Of a DNA stretch of 64,000 nt, positions 52,304 through 60,629 are shown piece by piece. The number at the start of each line of letters is the position of its first letter. Within the stretch, counting starts at the first letter, position 1. Origin of the DNA: CAZBXD01 sp965216395 (lineage in GTDB: Bacteria > Pseudomonadota > Alphaproteobacteria > Micavibrionales > SZUA-601); NCBI GenBank assembly GCA_965216395.1, contig OZ244156.1, positions 1,426,001-1,490,000 of the forward strand, in the 5' to 3' direction. Below the pieces are notes generated by a model, which worked only from the letters and a program-made list of their open reading frames with translations, ran no database searches and was not told the origin of the DNA. A program made the position numbers and the translations under genes.

Positions 52304-52678
52304 ATGGGTAGTGTAAAATACGGGGGCGGTTTTGCAGATGGTGAAGAGCCAAAAGAAGATAAAAAAGGTCTTTTGGATTTCGACGTCATTTTCAAAAAGA
52401 AACAAATCCTTATATACGGGGCGATTTTACTTGCTGGACTTTTTAGTGGCTTAGCCATTGGCGACGATATGAAAAAAAATAAGCAAGATATCGAAAATAA
52501 TCATATCCGTCATGAAAATAGATTGGCCAAAGTGCATCGGGCGGAGGAAGAACGGCTTCAGCAAAAGATAGAAGACACCACTGTTTATTTTCAAGAACAA
52601 TTAAAGATCACAAAACAAAGTCTTGAAGATTGTCAGAATAAACCAATTATTCAAGACGTTAAGCCAATCATCAATTAA
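52304..52678 (+). CDS. Single-pass membrane protein with coiled coil
   Basis: 124 residues. A Gly-rich start (YGGGFADGE) is followed by one membrane helix (about 45-63) and a charged coiled coil (about 65-110) that would lie in the periplasm. One cysteine is near the end. AGGAGG supports the start. It has its own TTGACATA promoter and overlaps the convergent HIT-family gene by 4 nt. Function unknown. Confidence 0.7.
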   Translation: MGSVKYGGGFADGEEPKEDKKGLLDFDVIFKKKQILIYGAILLAGLFSGLAIGDDMKKNKQDIENNHIRHENRLAKVHRAEEERLQQKIEDTTVYFQEQLKITKQSLEDCQNKPIIQDVKPIIN

Positions 52679-53034
52679 GCAACCAACAGCCCCACCGGTT
52701 CACCCCCCAAAATATGGAGATGAAGATGGGGCACTTCTTGACCGCCGTGATTGCCGATATTGCTAATCACGCGAAAGCCATTTTCATGCAAACCAAGCTT
52801 CTTGGTAATTTTTGGAATGACACGAATAAGCGCACAGATTTCTTCATCCGTCGCACGTGTTGCAAAATCATTGATATCAACAAACGCCCCTTTTGGGATG
52901 ATTAAAATATGGGTCTTTTTCTGCGGCGCAATATCCCAAAACGCCAAAACATGATCATCTTCATAAACCATTTGATTAGCGGGAATATCACCGCGTAAAA
53001 TCTTGGCAAAAATATTATTATCATCATAGGTCAT
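52675..53034 (-). CDS. HIT family protein (HinT-like)
   Basis: Histidine-triad nucleotide-binding protein, 119 residues. The triad HLHLHILGG places His103, His105 and His107 at the expected C-terminal site, and FAKILRGDIPAN starts the fold. HinT enzymes hydrolyse nucleoside phosphoramidates such as aminoacyl-adenylates. In many Alphaproteobacteria the gene follows hisE, which is not the case here. Cytoplasmic. Confidence 0.96.
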   Translation of the reverse strand: MTYDDNNIFAKILRGDIPANQMVYEDDHVLAFWDIAPQKKTHILIIPKGAFVDINDFATRATDEEICALIRVIPKITKKLGLHENGFRVISNIGNHGGQEVPHLHLHILGGEPVGLLVA

Positions 53035-53061
53035 AGAGTGACTCTTTCTCTTAAGTTTAAC

Positions 53062-53937
53062 TTATTGATAGGGTTTGGCCACACGGCGGAAACTATTGGG
53101 GTATTTCTCATGGGCGCTAACAATTTCATCCACAACCCCACTATTGACAAGTTCATCTAAGGCCATATTCATCGTATCCAATAAATCATTTTCGCCCATC
53201 GCCACAGAAAAAGAATTGGGATAAACAATGATCGGTTGATCGCTCGTGATATTTTTAATCGTGTTTGGATTATGGGCCAAATAGGCATGGCCTTGATAGA
53301 TCTCAACAAAGGTGACATCCGCTTTGCCATTTTCAACATTCAACAAATTAAACGTATAATCACTTAATGCGGGCAAAGAAAGCACGGATGCTTTGGGAAA
53401 TAAATCTTGGGCCAAATGAAACGGCATCGTACCATCAATAGCGGATATTTTTACGTCTGAGTGATTGATTTGGGCAAGATTATCTTGATTAAATCGTAGA
53501 TCGTCCTGCCGTGTCCATGCGCCCACAGCGCTATACCATAAGGGTCGTGCAAAACGAACATGATGGGCGCGCGCACTGACAGGCCAAGCCGCACTGCATA
53601 GCGCATCAAATTTTTTTGTTTTGAGATCTTCGGCAAAATCGGCCAAACTGGTTTCAAAAACCCAATCGACCTGCCAGTTTAATTTACGCGCCATTTTCTC
53701 GGTGATTTCATACATAATGCCCGATAATTCCCCTGTGACTGTGTCTTTATGAAAGGCGGGCGGATAATGCGCATAACCACATCGCAAAACCCCTGTTTCC
53801 ATCACCCGTTGATAAGCGGTTGGGTTCTTATGCGTATCTTTTTTCTGTACCTCATTGTGATTGTTAAAAAACAGAATGACACTTGCGGCGACAAGCGCCG
53901 ATAATAGGCTTAAAGTAATAACAGATAAAATTTTCAT
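53062..53937 (-). CDS. Solute-binding protein family 3
   Basis: Periplasmic binding protein (SBP_bac_3), 291 residues, with an uncleaved anchor or signal sequence at about 5-25. The domain starts at GVLRCGYAHYPPAF and contains GELSGIMYEITEKMARKLNW, typical of amino-acid-binding members. No ABC permease or ATPase gene is adjacent, so it may sense rather than import, or serve a transporter encoded elsewhere. The start codon overlaps the stop of the GNAT gene (ATGA), so they are translationally coupled. Confidence 0.9.
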   Translation of the reverse strand: MKILSVITLSLLSALVAASVILFFNNHNEVQKKDTHKNPTAYQRVMETGVLRCGYAHYPPAFHKDTVTGELSGIMYEITEKMARKLNWQVDWVFETSLADFAEDLKTKKFDALCSAAWPVSARAHHVRFARPLWYSAVGAWTRQDDLRFNQDNLAQINHSDVKISAIDGTMPFHLAQDLFPKASVLSLPALSDYTFNLLNVENGKADVTFVEIYQGHAYLAHNPNTIKNITSDQPIIVYPNSFSVAMGENDLLDTMNMALDELVNSGVVDEIVSAHEKYPNSFRRVAKPYQ

Positions 53938-54512
53938 GGCTTTATATCCTCAAGATTTTTCTTGAGCTTAGCGTTGAGGGGTTTTTGGAAATAAATACCT
54001 TTATACACTTTGCCTTTGACCTTGGCATAAAGAGGATTGACCGCCCATTGCGTATAGCCAACTTTTTTAAAAAAAGCGATGGCTTGGGTTTGAGTTTCAC
54101 GGACATCCAAACGGACAACATCGACATTATTTTTCTTAGCAAATTTCTCAGTCTCAGCCATAATTTTTTGACCCAAACCTTTACCGCGTGCCCATGGCGC
54201 AACAAAGGTTGAAATAATTTTAGCGGAAAAAGACTGCGCTTCATTATTGCTGGGCTGTCGAATTAATTGGACCGCGCCGGCAATCGTACCATCCAAACGC
54301 CCGACGAATAAATCCCGATGGGGAACCAAAATAACACCTTTCCAATAGCGCTCCAAAACTTCGCGCGATGGCGTTTTTATCCAACCAAAACCACCGCCGT
54401 TTTTAATGGCGCTTTCCGTCGCGTCACACAAATCATTCATATCCAACGGGCTGATTTCTGTCATATGTTCCGCTTTGATTTTTATTAATTTTGCGTCTTT
54501 GTTTTTAAACAT
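53934..54512 (-). CDS. GNAT family N-acetyltransferase
   Basis: 192 residues of GCN5-related acetyltransferase fold. The acetyl-CoA loop is ARGKGLGQKIM, preceded by the strand IISTFVAPW, and LDVRETQTQAIAFFKKVGY is the conserved motif B region. The acceptor substrate is unknown. GGGAG five bases before the ATG at 54512 supports that start over the TTG at 54524. It is in a leftward unit with the Smr gene upstream and the solute-binding protein downstream. Confidence 0.9.
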   Translation of the reverse strand: MFKNKDAKLIKIKAEHMTEISPLDMNDLCDATESAIKNGGGFGWIKTPSREVLERYWKGVILVPHRDLFVGRLDGTIAGAVQLIRQPSNNEAQSFSAKIISTFVAPWARGKGLGQKIMAETEKFAKKNNVDVVRLDVRETQTQAIAFFKKVGYTQWAVNPLYAKVKGKVYKGIYFQKPLNAKLKKNLEDIKP

Positions 54513-54524
54513 CTTATCTCCCAA

Positions 54525-55022
54525 TTATTTTTTAGATCGTTTTAAAATTAAAATATAACGTCCCTGATTTTCACTGGGTTTTGAAAGGGCGCGAATAAAC
54601 GGCGCAATTTCTTTATGTTCGGCCCATAAGGGCAATTCGCGCCGAATAATCCCCGTTCCCTTTTTGGGGTCGCCCTTACCCGTGATCACAATAATACACT
54701 GTTTGCCTGCCAAAGCACAATCTTTGATATAGGTACGAAATAAGGCATGCGCCTGGGCCACGGTTAATCCATGTAAATCCAATCGACCATCGACGGGCAG
54801 TTGCCCTTTATCAATTTGTCGCCATGTTTTACGATCCATTGTTAAATTGGATATCTGTGGTTTTTTCGGCGCTGATTTTGATAGAGATGTTTTTTTTGGT
54901 GAGCGTCTTTTTACCACCGATTTTGCTGGTTTTTCTGTTTGAGACGTTTCTGACAAAACATCATCGCGGTTAAGCGGCGTTATCGTTTGGGTAATTTGGT
55001 CCCATAGGTTATCATCATTCAT
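54525..55022 (-). CDS. Smr/MutS2 domain protein
   Basis: 165 residues. A basic, Ser/Lys-rich N-terminal half is followed by a C-terminal Smr domain (about 80-165) with the two hallmark motifs LDLHGLT and TGKGDPKKG. Smr domains have nicking or RNA-cleaving activity in several proteins. It follows mltA in the origin-proximal order known from Alphaproteobacteria, although here an orphan gene on the other strand separates them. Confidence 0.93.
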   Translation of the reverse strand: MNDDNLWDQITQTITPLNRDDVLSETSQTEKPAKSVVKRRSPKKTSLSKSAPKKPQISNLTMDRKTWRQIDKGQLPVDGRLDLHGLTVAQAHALFRTYIKDCALAGKQCIIVITGKGDPKKGTGIIRRELPLWAEHKEIAPFIRALSKPSENQGRYILILKRSKK

Positions 55023-55056
55023 TGACTAATCTCTTCTTTAGAAACTTAGTTTACTC

Positions 55057-55062
55057 TATAAT
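55057..55062 (+). promoter_or_regulatory. -10 element for 55090 gene
   Basis: Perfect TATAAT about 27 nt before the ATG. TTCTTT at 17 nt is the only -35 candidate. Confidence 0.4.
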
Positions 55063-55089
55063 GACGATGATCAAAAAGGGTTTTTAACG

Positions 55090-55785
55090 ATGTTGAAAAA
55101 AATATTTCTATCACTGATTTTATTTGGCTGTTTATCAACAAAACCAGTATTCGCGCAAAATGCGCTGGATTTAGTGTCCATTCCCGTTGAAATTGCCATG
55201 ATGTACCAAAAGGTACAGGGTCAGATACCCGATTTTGAAAAACTCGCCTTATTGACACCAAATTACCAAAAAGCGCCCGATTTTGCGAAAACAGAAGTTT
55301 TATATAGCCAAGCCAAAACTTTAAAAAATATTTTTCACGATGATGCGCGTATGAACCATATTGTTGTTTTGGATGATTTACTTATTGATACATATAATCC
55401 CCAAAATTATGAATTCTCATTCCGAGATTTTGATTTTGATAAATACTATCTTTATATATATGGCGATGAAACTTATATTCTCTTTATTCGCAATATTGAT
55501 GATTATCAAATATTTAAGGCGAATAATAAATCCCACGGGTTTATCAGTTCTGCTTATATCAAAAATGATTATGTTGCAGCTGAATTAATTCTTAAACCCG
55601 TTCGTGCTGATATTAATCCTTACATCATGGATGATAAAACACCCGCCAATTTAATCTTAGCCGATTTAGAAGAAATTAAACTGGTGACTTATGAGTCGGG
55701 ACAGATTCTTTATCACGATATTAGTCAAAAATTGAAAGCCAAAACCCATTTACAAAAAGTGAGTAACGACCTGTTCAATAATTAA
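55090..55785 (+). CDS. Secreted hypothetical protein
   Basis: 231 residues with a clear signal peptide (hydrophobic 5-16, cleavage after VFA-QN). The mature part has many aromatic residues (DFDKYYLYIYGDETYILFI) and a mix of strands and helices; no family was recognised. AAGGG lies before the ATG. It is inserted on the opposite strand between the Smr and mltA genes, which are adjacent in many relatives, so it is probably a lineage-specific insertion. Confidence 0.75.
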   Translation: MLKKIFLSLILFGCLSTKPVFAQNALDLVSIPVEIAMMYQKVQGQIPDFEKLALLTPNYQKAPDFAKTEVLYSQAKTLKNIFHDDARMNHIVVLDDLLIDTYNPQNYEFSFRDFDFDKYYLYIYGDETYILFIRNIDDYQIFKANNKSHGFISSAYIKNDYVAAELILKPVRADINPYIMDDKTPANLILADLEEIKLVTYESGQILYHDISQKLKAKTHLQKVSNDLFNN

Positions 55786-55789
55786 AATT

Positions 55790-56992
55790 CTATTCAAATT
55801 CTGTGATCTGTTTGGGTAGAAGTAACCAATATTCGCCTTTGCTTTTCATATGGCCGGCTAAAACTTCGGCATCTTGTCCACTGCCCCAAAACAGATCCCC
55901 ACGAATAGGGCCGCGGATCGCCCCGCCCGTATCTTGGGCAATCATCAAAGTTTGGATTTGATGCTTTTTGTGTAAGGGGTGTTCAACATTCACCCACATC
56001 GGTGTACTCATGGGAATAAATTTACGATCCACCGCGAGGGAGCGATGCGGCGTCAAAGGCACGCCTTCGGAACCCATCGGCTGATGGGATTGCATTTCTT
56101 TGAAAAAGATAAAAGAGGGATTCATATTGCGCAAATCTTGTGCTTTTTCTGGATTGGATTTCATCCATTCTTTGATAGATTGGAGCGAAACCACATCTTT
56201 TGCCAATTCCCCGCGTGCAATTAATTCACGACCGATCGCATGATAAGGATGGCCATTTTGACCGTCATATCCCACACGCATCACACGACCGTCCGATAAT
56301 TTTACTTGTCCTGATCCTTGGATATGTAAGAAAAACGCATCAGCTGGATCGCTGACCCAAACCAATTCTAAACCTTTTCCTTTTAAATAACCATCATCAA
56401 TATCCGCCCGCGTAGCATAAGGTTTAAGTCGGTTATCACGCACCGCACCCGCAATTCGACGACCGCGTAAATCTTCGCGAAAATCACTTAACTCAACCAT
56501 AACTAAATCATCCGGACGTTTATAGAGCGGTGTTTGATATACTTCATTGGGTGTTTTTGAACCGTAAAGCGTGGCTTCATAATAGCCAGTGAAAAGGCCT
56601 TTGCTGTCTAAGCCCGATTTTGCATGATAAGGTGTAAACCATTTTTCAAAAAATTGTCGCGCGATTACAGGATCATTTTTATGTGACGATTGCGCCAATT
56701 CAACCGCTTTTTGACACGGTTTTTGCCAATCCCCATATACACCGCCAATGCCGTTATGGCTGAAAACTTGTTCGGGGTCTTTTTTTAATATCCGATCACA
56801 GGATTTAACAAAAGCTTGTAACCCTGCGTGATGATTATCATCCAACCAGCCAGGCATATTTTCAAATTTCGCGGGATTAAGTTTTAAAACCTCTTCGCCC
56901 TCTTTTGTTGTCCCTGTAATGGTGGCACATCCACCAAAAAGAAAAGATAAAAAGATAAAAAATAAGGTCGTTTTTTTAAATTGGCTACGCAT
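55790..56992 (-). CDS. mltA: Membrane-bound lytic murein transglycosylase A
   Basis: Lipoprotein enzyme that cleaves peptidoglycan glycan strands with formation of anhydromuropeptides, about 400 residues. The lipobox FGGC follows a hydrophobic signal. TGYYEATLYGSKTP, FFLHIQGSGQVKL and the C-terminal 3D domain with catalytic Asp in FWGSGQDAEVLAGHMKS are diagnostic. The ATG at 56992 is preferred to the TTG at 56998. Its start overlaps the end of the Tim44-like gene by 8 nt, so coupled translation is expected. Confidence 0.96.
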   Translation of the reverse strand: MRSQFKKTTLFFIFLSFLFGGCATITGTTKEGEEVLKLNPAKFENMPGWLDDNHHAGLQAFVKSCDRILKKDPEQVFSHNGIGGVYGDWQKPCQKAVELAQSSHKNDPVIARQFFEKWFTPYHAKSGLDSKGLFTGYYEATLYGSKTPNEVYQTPLYKRPDDLVMVELSDFREDLRGRRIAGAVRDNRLKPYATRADIDDGYLKGKGLELVWVSDPADAFFLHIQGSGQVKLSDGRVMRVGYDGQNGHPYHAIGRELIARGELAKDVVSLQSIKEWMKSNPEKAQDLRNMNPSFIFFKEMQSHQPMGSEGVPLTPHRSLAVDRKFIPMSTPMWVNVEHPLHKKHQIQTLMIAQDTGGAIRGPIRGDLFWGSGQDAEVLAGHMKSKGEYWLLLPKQITEFE

Positions 56993-57680
56993 GATCAACT
57001 TCTTTCACATCTGATAATAACCATTTTTTACTTTGGTTTTTGATCTCTTTGACAAAGACCCATTGATTTTCAGTTTCTTCGACCTGTCCTTTACGGTCAT
57101 CGACATATTCACCATTTTTATCACGATGAGCAATTTTTTCTTTGCCTTTAAAATTAACCGTTAAAAGGGCTTGTTTGGATGTTAATTCAACATCACTTAT
57201 CAAAACCGTTTCTAAACGGATTAATTCATGATGATATACTTCAGCCTTTTTCTCTCGTTGATCAATCATTTGTGCATAGGTTTGGTAAAGTTCTTTTTCA
57301 AGCAAATTTTCAAGAGTGGTTTTATCACCACGCGCAAAGGCTTCTAAAATCATTTCAAAAGCGCGTTCAGCGCCTTGGATAAAGTGATATGGATTAAACT
57401 TATTATTTATTTCGTGAAGCGCTAATAATTGATTATGCACCGTTGCATTTTTAACAAGGGTAAAATCGGGTAAAATACTCGGCCATTCTTCTTCGCCTGT
57501 TTGCGGATCAATCAACGCCCCTGACCTTCTGCGTGACGGTGTTTTTTCCGATTTCTTTGTCGATAAAGGTGTGGATGACTGATCATTTTCATTCACCTGA
57601 CCTAAACTATTGCGCAATTTAAAAAACAGAAAAATGGCAATCACAGCAAAAATAATAATATCAAGGTAAACTTGGTTCAT
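56985..57680 (-). CDS. Tim44/TimA-like domain protein
   Basis: 231 residues with an N-terminal membrane anchor (about 6-21) and a C-terminal Tim44-like domain (about 85-230; QGAERAFEMILEAFARGD, ENQWVFVKEI). In Alphaproteobacteria such TimA proteins are inner-membrane proteins related to the mitochondrial Tim44 import motor subunit. Their bacterial task is not settled. It lies between secB and mltA in the conserved order. Confidence 0.92.
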   Translation of the reverse strand: MNQVYLDIIIFAVIAIFLFFKLRNSLGQVNENDQSSTPLSTKKSEKTPSRRRSGALIDPQTGEEEWPSILPDFTLVKNATVHNQLLALHEINNKFNPYHFIQGAERAFEMILEAFARGDKTTLENLLEKELYQTYAQMIDQREKKAEVYHHELIRLETVLISDVELTSKQALLTVNFKGKEKIAHRDKNGEYVDDRKGQVEETENQWVFVKEIKNQSKKWLLSDVKEVDHA

Positions 57681-57857
57681 AATGGATCTCTATTCATAGT
57701 CAATAATAACGCCTTCACTATAGCTTATCATGTCAACAAATCTAGGGGGAAAAGGAATTACCGCGCTTGATTAAATTAATTTATACCTTGAAAATAATCA
57801 TAAAATCGTTAGAGTAAAGCCAATTATAACACTATATAAACAAAGAGATTTAACTTC

Positions 57858-58334
57858 ATGGCTGACAATACTGCACAAGAAAAAAATTCTGGCGAATTCC
57901 CGATTACGGTTAACGCCCAATATATCAAAGATTTATCCTTTGAAAATCCAAATGCGCCGAATAGTTTGGTTAATAACGGGAAAGCGCCCGATGTCGATGT
58001 TAATATCAATGTTGAGGGGAAAAAGCTTTCTGACACTTCTTACGAAGTGACTTTGAAAATCAATGCTTCCGCCAAATCAGAGGAACAAACCGCTTTTGTT
58101 GTTGAACTTTCCTATGCCTGCATCATGACCCTAAACGGTGTTCCCGAAGATCAAACACAGCCTGTACTTATGATTGAAGGGCCGCGCTTACTCTTCCCCT
58201 TTGCGCGTCAAATTGTGGCGGATGCAACACGCGATGGTGGTTTCCCGCCCTTACTAATTAATCCGATTGATTTTGTTGCTATGTATCAACAAAATGCTGG
58301 TGCAGCCGCTAATCAAGAAGTGGGCAATGCCTAA
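57858..58334 (+). CDS. secB: Protein-export chaperone SecB
   Basis: Tetrameric cytosolic chaperone that keeps preproteins unfolded for SecA, 158 residues. INAQYIKDLSFENPNAP, the strand VDVNINVEG and LLINPIDFVAMY are classic SecB features. A strong terminator follows. It faces away from the Tim44-like gene, the usual alphaproteobacterial layout. Confidence 0.98.
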   Translation: MADNTAQEKNSGEFPITVNAQYIKDLSFENPNAPNSLVNNGKAPDVDVNINVEGKKLSDTSYEVTLKINASAKSEEQTAFVVELSYACIMTLNGVPEDQTQPVLMIEGPRLLFPFARQIVADATRDGGFPPLLINPIDFVAMYQQNAGAAANQEVGNA

Positions 58335-58366
58335 TCCATTTTATTAATGAATGATCAAAAAAACTT

Positions 58367-58395
58367 AAAGCGGGGAAATTCCCCGCTTTTTTTAT
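58367..58395. terminator. Intrinsic terminator of secB
   Basis: Perfect 9-bp stem AAAGCGGGG/CCCCGCTTT, 5-nt loop, T-run of seven. Confidence 0.92.
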
Positions 58396-58414
58396 AAAAT
58401 CAACGCTTGTAGAC

Positions 58415-58792
58415 TTATAAACGATTTCGCGATTTTGGAGCTTGAAAACCAAAAATATTGATGATTTTTCGCATGCTATTATGTATATCACAACAATTAG
58501 TACCAAATTGGTGTTTCGGTTTATCTGTATTACATCCCATAATTTCTTTTTGTTCTTGTAAAAGACTTAATCTTTCTGGCGCTTCCATTTCTATAGAATT
58601 CTGATTTATTTGTGTATGAGGAACCGCGTTCTGCTCTGTTTCTTCACATCTCATCAATACTAATAAAGCAACCGTCATAGCAATAGGTGTCGCATAAGAC
58701 ATAAATTTATGAAATTTTGACCATGAGCTTAGTAAATAAGCTTTGTTTTCTTCAGGTGTAGCCACAGAATAAGACAATGTTTTTTTAGTCAT
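58415..58792 (-). CDS. Small hypothetical membrane protein
   Basis: 125 residues when started at 58792, which has AAAGAGA upstream; an ATG at 58840 would lie in the promoter. One membrane helix (about 32-48) is followed by a Gln/Glu-rich stretch and a cysteine-rich end (CNTDKPKHQFGTNCCD). It has its own TTGACATA promoter and ends near the secB terminator. Function unknown. Confidence 0.65.
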   Translation of the reverse strand: MTKKTLSYSVATPEENKAYLLSSWSKFHKFMSYATPIAMTVALLVLMRCEETEQNAVPHTQINQNSIEMEAPERLSLLQEQKEIMGCNTDKPKHQFGTNCCDIHNSMRKIINIFGFQAPKSRNRL

Positions 58793-58825
58793 AACGAATC
58801 TCTTTCTTACAAAATCAGTTTGAAA

Positions 58826-58854
58826 AAGATAACAAAACATTAAACTTATGTCAA
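58826..58854 (-). promoter_or_regulatory. TTGACATA promoter for 58792 gene
   Basis: Reading leftward, TTGACA at 58854-58849, 17 nt, TATCTT at 58831-58826. Confidence 0.62.
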
Positions 58855-58934
58855 ATTAAATTTATATATAGATAAATGAATTTACACGCTTATCTTTGAT
58901 AAACGTGTAATAATATCAATAACATCCGTTAAAT

Positions 58935-59618
58935 TTAATGTTTTTTTGAAACCTGCCAAAGCGGTTCATTTATTTCAGATAACATCAATTGAAATTTTTT
59001 CATTTCATCCTGTGGCAGATCAAAAACCCGCGGCGGATAGTTTTTTAAGGTTGTCATCTGATTGTTTTCTTGATGATAGGCTTTTGCATCCAAAGAAAGG
59101 CCTTGTTGACGCCCGCCTGAAAGTTCCAGATAAACTTCGGCCAATAATTCCGCATCCAGCAACGCGCCATGAAGCACACGTTCCGATGCATCCACATTAT
59201 AGCGACGGCACAGCGCATCCAATGTATTATTTGCCCCTGGGAATTTTTTACGCGCAATGGCCAATGTATCAATGGCGCGACTTTTATGGATCGGTTTTAC
59301 CCCCACACGTTTTAATTCCGCATTGATAAAACGCATATCAAAATCGGCATTATGCGCCACCAAATCGGCATCGTCGACAAATTCTAAAAAATCTGTAAAT
59401 ATTTGGGAGAAAACCGGTTCATCGGCCAAACGTTCATTGGAAATACCATGCACGGCAAACGCGCCTTCGGAAACGGGGCGATCTTCGGGGTTAATATATT
59501 GGTGATAGGTTTTGCCCGTTGGAATATAATTGATCACTTCCAAGGCGCCAATTTCAATCACACGGTCTTCATTAAAATCAAGACCAGTACTTTCGGTATC
59601 GAAAACAATTTGCCGCAT
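58935..59618 (-). CDS. dnaQ: DNA polymerase III epsilon subunit
   Basis: 3'-5' proofreading exonuclease of the replicative polymerase, 227 residues. DEDDh motifs: FDTESTG (Asp7, Glu9), HNADFDMRF and HGALLDAELLAEVY. The C-terminal tail that binds the alpha subunit is present. It lies in the conserved block flanking the origin; coaE and aroE, which often adjoin it, are not seen in this stretch. Confidence 0.97.
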   Translation of the reverse strand: MRQIVFDTESTGLDFNEDRVIEIGALEVINYIPTGKTYHQYINPEDRPVSEGAFAVHGISNERLADEPVFSQIFTDFLEFVDDADLVAHNADFDMRFINAELKRVGVKPIHKSRAIDTLAIARKKFPGANNTLDALCRRYNVDASERVLHGALLDAELLAEVYLELSGGRQQGLSLDAKAYHQENNQMTTLKNYPPRVFDLPQDEMKKFQLMLSEINEPLWQVSKKH

Positions 59619-59639
59619 TAATCAAGATGTTTTGTAGAT

Positions 59640-60266
59640 TTATTCGTCATCTTCACTGCCAGGGGCGGGATCTTCATTGACCGGCATTCCCTCAACGATT
59701 AAAGCTTCATCGGTTAAGGACACCATCCCATCTTTTTCAACATGAATATTCGCTTTAAAGAGAGAATCTTTAAAAATCATATAGGATGAATAGCTCATTT
59801 TCCCCGATTCATCGTCGGTTTCAAAATGATCGACCGTTGTGATCATCTCATCAATGGCCTTTTTTGCGTCGGCTGGTGGTTCTTCCGCCCAATCAATTTC
59901 ATCCGCATTTTCAACAATCATAAAACGTCCATGACGTCCGCGCACATGATCAAAGAAAAATTTCGCATAAAGCGGGGCAATTTCTTCATTCAAATAAATC
60001 GGGGCTTTTTCATTGACGGTATAGATGGGTTGATTGGTCCAATTAAGTTCGAAAACATCGCCCTCTTTATAAATGATAAGTTTTTCAATATCCGATTCTG
60101 TATCCGTTACTTTCAGCAAATCATATTCCGCATAAAAGGGTAGATCATGTTTTTCAATTGTGGTCACATTCGGATCCATTGTCACATCATCCAAATGTTG
60201 ATTAATATCCGCCAACATGCGTAATATGTTTTCTGAATCTACAGGGTGCCAATCGATATGATACAT
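59640..60266 (-). CDS. Hypothetical protein beside the putative origin
   Basis: 208 residues, very acidic, soluble, no signal peptide. The C-terminus is Asp/Glu-rich. An internal segment (YAKFFFDHVRGRHGRFMIVENADEIDW) has a compact look, but I recognise no family. It lies where other Alphaproteobacteria have a Maf/AroE/CoaE block or the RP001-type gene next to the origin, so its position is notable even though its function is unknown. Translation is leftward, away from the origin. Confidence 0.75.
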   Translation of the reverse strand: MYHIDWHPVDSENILRMLADINQHLDDVTMDPNVTTIEKHDLPFYAEYDLLKVTDTESDIEKLIIYKEGDVFELNWTNQPIYTVNEKAPIYLNEEIAPLYAKFFFDHVRGRHGRFMIVENADEIDWAEEPPADAKKAIDEMITTVDHFETDDESGKMSYSSYMIFKDSLFKANIHVEKDGMVSLTDEALIVEGMPVNEDPAPGSEDDE

Positions 60267-60364
60267 TTTTTATCCTTATTATTATTTTAAATTTATCTGG
60301 TTGAGCCATTAACTCTAACATAAAAAAACATAAAAATGATAATTTTTTTTTAACATGGATAATC

Positions 60365-60373
60365 TGTGGATAA
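60365..60373 (-). promoter_or_regulatory. DnaA box (perfect)
   Basis: TGTGGATAA, the exact reverse complement of the consensus TTATCCACA. Confidence 0.7.
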
Positions 60374-60432
60374 GTTGAGATTTTTTTCAAGTTTGATTTT
60401 ATCTGTGTATTATTTTCTATGAAAGAGATATA

Positions 60433-60441
60433 TTATCCACC
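60433..60441 (+). promoter_or_regulatory. DnaA box (8 of 9)
   Basis: TTATCCACC, differing from the consensus only at the last base. Confidence 0.5.
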
Positions 60442-60530
60442 CTTTCAAAACCTGTTTATATAAGCGCAAAACATATGAATCATTTTGATTCAAATAGAGT
60501 TTTTTTCTCACAAATCATATTGTTTAAAAC

Positions 60531-60539
60531 TTATCCACA
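60531..60539 (+). promoter_or_regulatory. DnaA box (perfect)
   Basis: TTATCCACA, about 30 nt before the AT-rich tract. Confidence 0.7.
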
Positions 60540-60629
60540 TAATTCACAGTACAACTACTACAAAAACCTTTTATATAATATATATTATTATATATGGGGT
60601 TTTATTTTTTTGTGTGCTAACAATAAAAA

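Larger units (their letters stand above)
60267..60629. other. Putative chromosomal replication origin (oriC)
   Basis: A 363-nt gene-free stretch upstream of hemE, the site of the origin in Caulobacter and Rickettsia. It holds perfect DnaA boxes TTATCCACA at 60531-60539 (plus) and TGTGGATAA at 60365-60373 (minus strand box), an 8/9 match TTATCCACC at 60433-60441, and a very AT-rich tract (60569-60612) suited to unwinding. Divergent gene direction on both sides fits. No clear TTAA-N7-TTAA CtrA site was found. Confidence 0.7.

Noticed and set aside
53062..53937. Complete amino-acid ABC importer
   Set aside because: Only the binding protein is present. The flanking genes are GNAT and HIT proteins, not permease or ATPase.
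60267..60629. CtrA-binding sites in the putative origin
   Set aside because: No TTAA-N7-TTAA was found. Scattered TTAA tetramers have the wrong spacing.
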